The position numbers were made by a program, and so were the translations under genes. 64,000 nucleotides of DNA. It comes from Adiantum capillus-veneris. Its lineage: Eukaryota; Streptophyta; Polypodiopsida; Polypodiales; Pteridaceae. The DNA lies in contig CM043953.1 of the NCBI GenBank assembly GCA_014529385.2, forward strand, positions 88,652,342 through 88,716,341, written 5' to 3'. Under the pieces are notes generated by a model. It saw nothing but the letters and a program-made list of their open reading frames with translations. It had not been told where the DNA came from and searched no databases. Shown here piece after piece: positions 54,454-62,515 of the stretch (positions are counted from its first letter, which is position 1; every line of letters begins with the position of its first letter).

Positions 54454-54660
54454 TATTCTCTTTTGTGTTCTTTCTTTGTGTGTGTGAGTGCAAGAGAGAA
54501 AGAGTGGGTCTTCTTTGATTGCACTTCTTTCCAAACCCTAGTCTTCATGGCATCTATGGTTTAACTCCTTCATATAGTTTTTGTTGAGTTCTCTCACAAA
54601 CTCTCACAGCCATAAGCCCGGTGCTTTCCTGGAAAGACCGTAAATTTCTCGACATATTTT

Positions 54661-54680
54661 TGGTGAACCCGACGCGAACA
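54661..54680 (+). other. Primer-binding site of the LARD-like element
   Basis: TGGTGAACCCGACGCGAACA begins six bases after the LTR end. It starts with TGG as required for a tRNA CCA terminus. I cannot name the tRNA with confidence. It is not the iMet site used by the Copia elements here. Confidence 0.65.
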
Positions 54681-54703
54681 AGCCGGGGTGAGAGTACATA
54701 AAG

Positions 54704-55084
54704 ATGGCTAGCAAAGTGGAGTAGCTATATGCTGAAATGAAAGAGCTTGCAGATAGATGCAAATGCCTTGAGGAAGAAGACCGGATTCAAAAAGCGATTG
54801 AAAGCGCGAGGCAATCCGTATATAATGAGCTTAATATATTCAAAGGCTGTGATCCAAAAGGATATCTTGAGTGTTATGTGACAGAGATGAGGCTTCAAGC
54901 AATTCCAGAAGCTCGGATGATTGCAGCATTTGTTGAACTTGTGAGTGATGATTTCAAGCACCAAGTTCAAGACTATGCAAGTGTATATGCAAGCAACTAG
55001 GGTGCGTTTTCTACACCTATAACACAGGTATGCTTGGAACATCATGACCAAGAGATGGAGCAGAGTGGAAGTGGATGCGACTAG
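54704..55084 (+). pseudogene. gag: Gag-like N-terminal frame
   Basis: From ATG 54704 the frame meets TAG after six codons. It then runs from ATG 54737 to TAG at 54998-55000 and on to TAG at 55082-55084. FKGCDPKGYLECYVTEMRLQ followed by IPEARMIAAFVELVSDDFK has the look of the Gypsy capsid (retrotrans_gag) domain. All three stops are TAG in one otherwise continuous frame that leads into the acidic ORF. Confidence 0.55.
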
Positions 55085-56422
55085 CTAGAGTTGGTGTCTC
55101 CTGTAAGCCATGCAAGTGTCAACACATCCATACAGGCTAATTTAGAAGCACTAATAGATGCATATCTTTTGCAAGATGCAAATTTATTGTATGTAGATGA
55201 AGCAGACATAGTGGAAGCTATTTATGCATGTTTGGGTCTTGTAACCTTCGTATCTCAAGATAATGACTCTCATGATGCTATCCAAGCGCCTGAAATGGCT
55301 CAAAGCGACTTAGAGGATGATGCAAACTCGTCGGCTATGATATATTATTTGGATGCTCCTTTTGATTCGTTTGAAGATGCACATGAGTGTATATACAAGG
55401 ATGAGGATGCTATGGTTTTGACAGAGGGTGTGAAGGGAAAACAGGTGGAAGACGGCTATATTAGTGATGTGCTACAATCTACTTTTGAGCAGATCCAGGA
55501 ACTTTTACCAAGTTTAGAAGAGCCGGATGCCTATGCTGAAGACATATACCAGGATGAAGAAGTCATTATCAATGCTTTCCTATGCGAGTTTGATGCATGT
55601 GGTACTACCCAAATGGATATGCCTAGTTGGAGAAGTGCTAATTTAGAGGGGGTGACTGAAAATCTCTTCCGTTGTGAGTATAGCTCTGCTAGTAGCATTG
55701 CGGGTTGTGAAGTACATCAGCTAGACGAGGTGGAAGAAGAGAAGTGCATTGAAAGAGTAATATGTATGTCTTGTATATATGGGGTAGCAGATGTGATGCA
55801 GATGACCCATGAAATTGTGCCATATTTGGAGCTAGATGCAGCAAGCTTTCACAATTCCATGGTAGAGGAAGGTGTTATGCAAAGTTTGGAGTCTTCAGCA
55901 TCAGCTGATTTTGGATTGCCTATTCGTGATGATGACGTTTTTGAAGTCATGTTTGCAGGAATGACATATGCAGATTCTTTGCATGAGGATTGGGGTTCTG
56001 CGGATGAAGCTATGAATCTTCAAGATTCACAAATCAAAGATAGAGAAATGTTTGGGAATGCTATACAGGTTGAAGTGACATTAGAGGATAGAGTAGAAGA
56101 GCAAGAAACCTCTTCGGATATGGTCTGTGATTGGGGTGATATTTCTCATCTGTGTGAAGATGCAAATAAAGATGCTTGCCATAAAGTGCCTACTATACAG
56201 GGTTTTAAGAATTTCGGTTGCCTGCAGGTATGCAAACAATATCTGAGGCATAAAAGAGATTTAGGTCTTGTGTCACAGGGTATAAATTGCAAGCAGGTTT
56301 GTGAGAATCTATCTGCTATGGATATGAAGGGTATACATGGTGATGCCTTGAAGCAAGAAGAGGATGCTAGCTCTATGCTGACACCAGAAGCATGTAATGA
56401 AGAAGGGTCCTCAACTAGATGA
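55085..56422 (+). CDS. Acidic ORF of unknown function, part 1 (about 445 aa)
   Basis: It is continuous with the gag-like frame after the TAG at 55082. It is strongly acidic (many Asp/Glu) with scattered Cys (for example CIERVICMSCIYG, CDWGDISHLCED). It has no zinc-knuckle, protease or RT motif and no obvious transmembrane segment. A long preserved frame in an element lacking pol suggests recent constraint or recent origin. The frame ends at 56420-56422, where part 2 overlaps in another frame. It may therefore be a pseudogene by one shift, or two products. Confidence 0.5.
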   Translation, partial: LELVSPVSHASVNTSIQANLEALIDAYLLQDANLLYVDEADIVEAIYACLGLVTFVSQDNDSHDAIQAPEMAQSDLEDDANSSAMIYYLDAPFDSFEDAHECIYKDEDAMVLTEGVKGKQVEDGYISDVLQSTFEQIQELLPSLEEPDAYAEDIYQDEEVIINAFLCEFDACGTTQMDMPSWRSANLEGVTENLFRCEYSSASSIAGCEVHQLDEVEEEKCIERVICMSCIYGVADVMQMTHEIVPYLELDAASFHNSMVEEGVMQSLESSASADFGLPIRDDDVFEVMFAGMTYADSLHEDWGSADEAMNLQDSQIKDREMFGNAIQVEVTLEDRVEEQETSSDMVCDWGDISHLCEDANKDACHKVPTIQGFKNFGCLQVCKQYLRHKRDLGLVSQGINCKQVCENLSAMDMKGIHGDALKQEEDASSMLTPEACNEEGSSTR

Positions 56423-57158
56423 GTGGATACATGATTCAGTTGAAGATAATTTAGGGATGGGTCAAAAAGGAAGAAGGGGTGAAGATATTGTGTCAGAGAC
56501 TAACTCCAAGGAGATTTTTGAGCAGTCTGTTACAAGTGACCGGGAGCATACCTACCAGGATGATTTGGAAAGGGAATTAGACACCATATTTGAGAGGTAT
56601 GCAAAGTTTTATGTTGTAAAGCTGGAGAGGTATTTGGTAAAAGCTGAGAGAATTGATGAGAGGTTTACCATGCATATTTGTGAGGTTTTTGTGGATGTTG
56701 AGAAAGGCTATCTAGAGGATTCTTTTGAGAATGAAGATGCAGATTCAGACTTCTATGCGAAAGAGGTACATATGGATTTACAGGTTGGTGAGAAGGTTGA
56801 AGTGCAATTTCAAAAATCTTTCGAGTATATTACAGGAAGCCTCGAAGTGTTTTTTGAAGAGGAGGATGAGGAACTTATGTCTCTTCGTCATGAAGATTTT
56901 GCGCATAATGGAGATTTGTTACAGATGTTTTGGAGACAGATGTATATAACAATTCCTTCTAATCCGAGAGGAATTAAAAGATGCGGAGAATCTCAATGCT
57001 TAGTACAATACAAGTTTTTGAGTTACCCATATGATCCTGGAGAAGGTCATGGGATGACAGGGGATACAATTGTTTTCACAAGTTACCATGAGGCTGGCAC
57101 ATGCCGGAGGATGTGCAGGTTTAGAGGGGGTGGATGTCGTGCTGTGACACGTACATAG
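56397..57158 (+). CDS. Acidic ORF of unknown function, part 2 (about 253 aa)
   Basis: It opens at ATG 56397, overlapping part 1 by 26 bp in a different frame. It is Glu/Asp-rich, with ERYAKFYVVKLERYLVKAER and ICEVFVDVEKGYLEDSFENE. It ends with a SYPYDPGEG motif, then a Cys/Arg-rich tail that runs over the PPT into the LTR. A YDPG motif also occurs several times in the related minus-strand sequence at about 63190-63330. The function is unknown. Confidence 0.5.
   Translation: MKKGPQLDEWIHDSVEDNLGMGQKGRRGEDIVSETNSKEIFEQSVTSDREHTYQDDLERELDTIFERYAKFYVVKLERYLVKAERIDERFTMHICEVFVDVEKGYLEDSFENEDADSDFYAKEVHMDLQVGEKVEVQFQKSFEYITGSLEVFFEEEDEELMSLRHEDFAHNGDLLQMFWRQMYITIPSNPRGIKRCGESQCLVQYKFLSYPYDPGEGHGMTGDTIVFTSYHEAGTCRRMCRFRGGGCRAVTRT
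57121..57135 (+). other. Polypurine tract of the LARD-like element
   Basis: TTTAGAGGGGGTGGA directly precedes the TGTCGTG of the 3' LTR. The same tract in reverse orientation adjoins the LTR boundary at 62515. Confidence 0.8.
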
Positions 57159-59147
57159 TGGGAACGCATGCTACAAGAGTTATCTTGTAACTTGTCAGAT
57201 ACATAGTTATATTTTTCTATAATGTACATATGCATATTTAAGTATAATAATATTATTTCTATCTCATCCTATTATTTATCTCAAGGGTAACCTATTCTTA
57301 CTTTACCATCATAAAATACTATGGAAAAAGCGTTAATAGCTCTGCCTCTTTAACTTGGGGCAAAAAGCATTGATTCTTTATTTTTACTATCTCATTATCA
57401 TCTCACGCCTTAGCTAGATCCTATATCTACGGTAAACTCCAATATATATATATTCTATGTATTTTTCATATTTTTCTTATATTTCTTTCTAAATAGCTAC
57501 TAGGAGGGAATCAAATCCTAGTGGGACACTAGGTGGCATGATTTCCAAGATACACTTATTTTAATGCATTATTGCAAGCATGATTACAAAACTTTTTCAA
57601 GGAGCAATGTCATGATTTCATATGGCATGAGGTGGCTTTTGGAATCAAATGAAAGACTAGGCTAAGGGGACCACAATAAGACTTTTGCTGCCAGAAATGG
57701 ACCCTATTTTGATGAATTTTTTACACAAGGTTCCAATCCGAATTGGAAAATACATATAAAAAGGAAGTCGTAAGTAATGAGCTTACGTTTATGCCCATAC
57801 TTTTACTTTTTTATTTGGAGCCACGGTTGAGGAGATATGATCAAATTACTGGACCCTAGTCTACCCACATCATGCAGGGACAGCTCATTTCCAACTTTTC
57901 CAATTTCTGTTCACACTGGCTCTTCTCTTCTTGTGTAAACCCTTGTGGGTTCCCTTCACCTATAAAATGGGACCTCTTCTTCCTTGAAAATAACTCAAGC
58001 ATTCAAACCATTGATGAGAGGAATTCATGAGGGAGGGAGTAGTAATGCCAAATTGTACTTAGTCATTAACATAAGCCTAAGCCTACACTTTCTCCTAGAA
58101 GAAGATTAGCCATTCTTGCAACAAGATAACCTTGGAAGATCAACTCTAATCAAAGAAGGTCTTGCACTTAGTGTATCAATCAAAGTGGAATTATCCACTC
58201 TTCTTCTCTCTCCATCAATAATGGTGCGGAAGGGTTTGTCAAGTAAGATGTGTTCTACATTGATGTTTTCTTGATTTCTTGTTGTTTTCTTTTCCATCTC
58301 TAATCCAACATATATATATATATATATATCTAATCTCATCTCCTTAACCAAACCTATCTCTCTCACTCTTATTAATTCATCCTCTCTACAAATTCTAGGT
58401 TCTCTTTGCTACAGGTACATCTCTCCCGGCAGTATCCTTATTGCCTATGGGCAAGAATAGGGCTTGTCTCATCTCTTCACTTCTCTCATATCTACATTTC
58501 TCACATACTATCCTAGATGAATAATCCACATGATGATAATTTCTATCGCTTTCACTCTGTACGATCTATTAGAATTAACGTATGGATTAGCCGTAAAATA
58601 CACTTTCAACAACGTATAGTGTTTCTCTTTGGCCCATAAAGGCTCAATGAAATACTTCTATCACCGGATCCCATCATACTACCTCTCATAGACTATAACT
58701 TTTATTTTGACGTAAGCGTAGTTATCTTGCTATGAACCAAGAGGATTTGTACACACAATTAATCCCAATCTCACTAGACAAAATATATATATTATGGTAA
58801 GCACAAAACTACAATTCCAAAGAACAATTCGTAGCCTATTTGGTCAGCCAATATTGAATGCCATTAACTCATCTATTAACCTTTTCATATTACCCATGAT
58901 ACGATATGACCATAGCCTTGATGTTTTCATCTTTGTGCTGTTTTGACATTCTCTTTTGTGTTCTTTCTTTGTGTGTGTGAGTGCAAGAGAGAAAGAGTGG
59001 GTTTTCTTTGATTGTACTTCTTTCCAAACCCTAGTCTTCATGGCATCTATGGTTTAACTCTTTCATATAGTTTTTGTTGAGTTCTCTCACAAACTCTCAC
59101 AGCCATAAGCCCGGTGCTTTCCTAGCAAGACCGCAAATTTCTCGACA
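57136..59147 (+). repeat. 3' LTR of the LARD-like element
   Basis: TGTCGTG...TTCTCGACA, 2,012 bp. Compared with the 5' LTR it has a longer TA run (about 58310-58330), a stop in small ORF 1 and a 2-bp insertion in small ORF 2. Confidence 0.93.
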
Positions 59148-59151
59148 ACGT

Positions 59152-59340
59152 GTTTGTCCTACTTCATTTTACCTCTTTGTGGGAAATTAAAACATCAGCT
59201 GCATTCACTTGCCATGGTAGACAACAACACAAATTTGTTCAAGATGGTTGTTGCTAAGGATAATTGTATGGGACAACTACCCAATGTGGGCTTACATGAT
59301 GCAACATGTTCTTGTTTCAAAGGGAATTTGGATAGTTGTG
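59152..59340 (+). pseudogene. gag: Copia 2 second copy: leader end and gag start
   Basis: GTTTGTCCTACTTCATTTTA continues the leader broken at 51743. ATG at 59214 corresponds to the gag start at 13686 (DNA blocks ACAACAACACA, TTGTTCAAGATG, GGGACAACTACCC, ATGTGGGCTTA, ATGATGCAACATGTTCTTGT match). A small indel shifts the frame. The sequence is cut at 59340 by another LTR element. Confidence 0.88.
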
Positions 59341-59591
59341 TGCAAGGCTATGACGGATATAAAAGTGATGCATTCATAATGAAAAGGGTGCTTAATTATC
59401 AGAGTTAAAATACATGTACAAAATAGCCTCTTATATAGGCATAGTGAAGGATGTAGTCTTTTGACACATAGGGTGACACATAGATTGCTAGGTGGATGAC
59501 ATGCATGAAGTGATGCCTTGGGTTGACACATGGATGTCAAGTGTTGCACACACAAGAGTGGATTCTTCATGAAGCTTGGGTTTACCTAACA
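59341..59591 (-). repeat. 3' LTR of the CCCH-carrying element
   Basis: 251 bp, minus-strand ends TGTTAGG...CCTTGCA, with CCTATATAAGAGGC as a TATA context. The start matches 61167-61222 (the inner part of the other LTR). Confidence 0.75.
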
Positions 59592-60151
59592 ATTGCCCCC
59601 TTAAACCCAGATTCATCCTAGGTATATCAAGATACATCATGGCTAGTTCTTTCTGGATACATTAGCTCATGGTTGTCAATGGAAATTCTTAAATAAGCAT
59701 GAGTTCACAATTGATTTCATCAAGTTGTGGTTCTAATTAGATGCACCACACTTGGGTTCACACTTGGATACATCCATGCATAAGTTTTAGGGTAGGTCTT
59801 ACCGCATTTCATTTGCGAAAATGTCTAACCCCTTGTACAAATATCATCATTGTGAAGCCGATTATGATCATGCTTTGATCTAGTGCAAATGTGTAAATTC
59901 ATAGGTGAATACAAAATGTGGATATTTTGTGCAAATGCAAGTACATAGAATTTGTGCTGGTTGTGCTTATGTGCCTGCGGTAGGATAGGCATTCAGGGGA
60001 GGAGCATTTGTAGTTGTCATAAAATGCGATCCCCAGAGTGGAACAGCAGCAGCAAAGAAAGAGGAAATTCATGGGCTTAGCATGTGAAAACTGAGGCACA
60101 AAGAATGGAGTCTCCAAGCTTGGGTTTGAATATTGCAATTTTTCCCATGGC

Positions 60152-60945
60152 CTAGCAGACCTTAGAAACCCAAGCTGTTGGAACATGGTTGTTACTGTAG
60201 GCTGACACTCCATTGTCACTCTGCAAGTCCACATAGCCATGTGCATAATGGCATCTCTCCCCGTAGTTACAAGCTTCCCCTCTTTCCCACCTCACACACA
60301 TATGAGTTTTGAGCGTTGGAGTAGACAATCCTCGGCCATCTGAGCGCTAAATCCAGAAGCTGGATAGGCATCATCACCAGCGACATGAACAAAAGTGCAT
60401 CTGTCCCCATAAGGGAATTCTTTACCATCTGCAAAAAACCAACAAGGTTTAGATGCCTTTTTTTGTTGTTGCAGGTTTCCATCACCTATTGTTCTACCAG
60501 GAAAAGGGCTTCCTTGCCCCACATTCACAACCATTGTCTCCCAGCTAACAGGGGGCTTTCTAAGGTCTTCCATGCCATGAGAAAAATGGTAGCGCTCATT
60601 GAAAGTGCAAGTCCCCAACTTGAACTTGGTGCAGAGCTTTGTTTTAAGGAAAAAGGGAACCCGTGCCCTTTGCAGATCCAAGAGGGAAACCAGGAGTAGG
60701 AGTGGCTTTTTTAGGGGGCATGTTGAAGCTGCAACTTAGGGTGTTTTTCTTGTATTCGTTGTGCGAGACTGCATCTATTGTTGCCCTCCATATGCGGGCA
60801 TACCTTGGCCGTGACTAAAAGGACGGAAGCTTTCTCGCTCTCCATAGACTTGTTCGGCTGGAAGGTGATGAGAAAGACTTGGCAAAAGACCCTGTCCATC
60901 TCCCCTTGTGTAATTTACATACTCCCCGCCATGACAGGTGGAGTA
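60152..60945 (-). pseudogene. Three-finger CCCH zinc-finger protein pseudogene (captured)
   Basis: Read 60945 to 60152, with no intron. A linker (YGERESFRPFSHGQG) leads to finger 1, CTKFKLGTCTFNERYHFSHG, where the third Cys is Tyr. MEDLRKPP follows. Finger 2 is KPCWFFADGKEFPYGDRCTF, where the second Cys is Phe. After a frameshift in a TG run at about 60297, finger 3 is CVRWERGEACNYGERCHYAH, an intact C-x8-C-x5-C-x3-H. The order and the MEDLRKPP block match plant CCCH RNA-binding proteins. Two stops and a frameshift lie upstream of finger 1. It lies between the PBS and PPT of an LTR element, so a captured cDNA is the likely origin. Confidence 0.8.
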
Positions 60946-61152
60946 ATGTGCATGTAAGGTGGAAGCTTATACCTTATGGCACTTGTAAGGCTTGGTTAAG
61001 GTGGAAAAATGTGGCTTAATCAATTACATTTTTTTTTAAAGAGCTATAATAAAATGAAAAGGGAAATTCTCAAGATTTAACACAAAAATGCAAAGAAGAC
61101 ATCGTGAACGGAGATATTTACAATTACTATAATAATAATAGCCTTATATTAT

Positions 61153-61164
61153 GCTTTGATACCA
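61153..61164 (-). other. Primer-binding site (tRNA-iMet) of the CCCH-carrying element
   Basis: Minus strand TGGTATCAAAGC, two bases from the LTR end CCTTGCA. It is identical to the PBS of Copia 1. Confidence 0.8.
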
Positions 61165-61225
61165 CTTGCAAGGCTATGGAGGATATAAAAATGATGCATT
61201 CATAATGAAAAGGGTGCTTAAAAGA

Positions 61226-61597
61226 CCAAATTAGGTAATATGGTAAAAATCCCTCATTATGGAAATCTCCAAATTGACTAAATTCATGTAATTTGGGAAT
61301 TTCCCATTTACAGTGTGAAAAATGTTCATATACTTGTGCTGATGGGGTAGAATGAAATCTTAAAGAATTGTGGTGTTGATAAACACCAAATTTGAGGATG
61401 CACAAATAATTTTTCCTAATGGGCGGCCATCCTTTAGGGTGAATTTTGGGTGGCCTTTTTAATGGCTTTTGGATAGGCCTTATTATTTGGCCCTTGTGTG
61501 CACTACGACTAGTGTTCTCAAGATGACCTTGGAAAACCTTGAGTCCCCATCGCCACCCCAGTGCCCCTTTTCTACTTTGGTAGAAGGGGTTTGGACG
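61226..61597. other. No gene recognised
   Basis: Unassigned sequence that replaces the rest of the right LTR of the CCCH-carrying element. Confidence 0.4.
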
Positions 61598-61950
61598 TCA
61601 AAGGCTAGGAGGATTTGGATTTGACCTCATGATCCCGGCGTAACATGGATCGCTTTTCCCGACCAGCCTAGCGGCCCTTGGCCAATATTTGATGGGCACC
61701 ACATTTGGTATACATGGCTCGATTGGGTGGCCAAAATCATTTGGCTTCTTCCTCCAACAGTCCTTGACTAACAATATCATTGTCAATTTTTCTACCATTT
61801 TCTCCGACACAGCCTTCAAGATGTTACTATAGGTGATTGCATTTTGAGAGAGAACCTTGACTTCGTATCTCCTTAAGCCATAGCCGTGTTGGGCTTTTCC
61901 TGCCATTAGCAATATCCAATAACTAATATTATTGTCAGGCACAACATATC
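61598..61950 (-). pseudogene. PPR remnant
   Basis: On the minus strand ISYWILLMAGKAQHGYGLRR is followed by NAITYSNILKAV. In a shifted frame come IDNDIVSQGLLEEE and MYTKCGAHQILAKG. These are the S, P and L parts of plant PLS-type PPR units, in the right order. Frameshifts make it non-functional. Confidence 0.6.
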
Positions 61951-62515
61951 AACCAACACATTCTTGCATGATGTTCCAAAACTTGGTCGAAGTCAAAAAT
62001 TCCCAGATGGCACACCGATTGAGCGGGACTGAACTGGCCCCTGGTGAATCTTTATCGACCAATATCTTGGCGATCGGGACTCTGATCACTGATCTGAAAA
62101 TACTGACGCGATCTAGAAATTGAGCACTTCAGCCTGATGCATTCATTTCAATTTTGTCACCTCAGCTTCTGCAGTTGCCCAATCCGGTACGGATCTGCAA
62201 TCGACTCAAACTTCAAATTGCCATAACTTCTTCATTATAGCTCCAATCGACGAGCCGTAAAGACAGAATGATAGAGCACTACAAGCACTGCAGTTCTAGA
62301 TCATACTATCCATCTATACTCACTTCAAGCATAATCCTATTTAGCATCATTAAGGCATCTATTGGCCCTTTTAAACTGCATTTGACATACATTCAACATT
62401 AAACTTGGCATGTTACCAGGCCCTGAACACTGTTTATTAATCATGTAAGCTTCAAATAAGCTTGATGTACATTTTTCTGGCATCTTTCCTAGCATGGGAA
62501 TGGTGCTGCACGACA

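Larger units (their letters stand above)
52639..54654 (+). repeat. 5' LTR of the LARD-like element
   Basis: TGTCGTG...TTCTCGACA. It is collinear with 57136-59147 over its whole length with a few percent divergence and small indels (for example in the TA run near 58310). TATAAAA lies at about 53481. Downstream are two tandem small ORFs (54026-54453). Confidence 0.93.
52639..59147 (+). mobile_element. Large non-autonomous LTR retrotransposon (LARD-like, 6.5 kb)
   Basis: LTRs of 2,016 and 2,012 bp flank a 2.48-kb internal region. The region has a PBS, a short gag-like frame, an acidic ORF and a PPT, but no protease, RT or integrase. ACGT flanks both sides (52635-52638, 59148-59151). Removing the element and one ACGT restores the Copia 2 leader. 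Large LTRs without pol fit the LARD class. Mobilisation would need enzymes from another element. Confidence 0.9.
59341..61225 (-). mobile_element. Non-autonomous LTR element carrying a CCCH gene copy
   Basis: On the minus strand: LTR start (partial, about 61225-61167), AG, PBS TGGTATCAAAGC (61164-61153), internal region, a purine-rich tract AAGGGGGCAAT, and 3' LTR (59591-59341). The two LTRs match for about 55 bp (TGCAAGGCTATG to AAAGGGTGCTTA). Beyond that the right copy is replaced by other sequence, so that LTR is truncated. No gag or pol exists. The internal region is largely a CCCH zinc-finger pseudogene in the same orientation. The element is inserted in the Copia 2 gag. Confidence 0.75.

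Noticed and set aside
54351-54548. Minus-strand 65-codon frame, repeated at 58844-59041
   Set aside because: It is repeated only because it lies in both LTRs, and it is antisense to small ORF 2.
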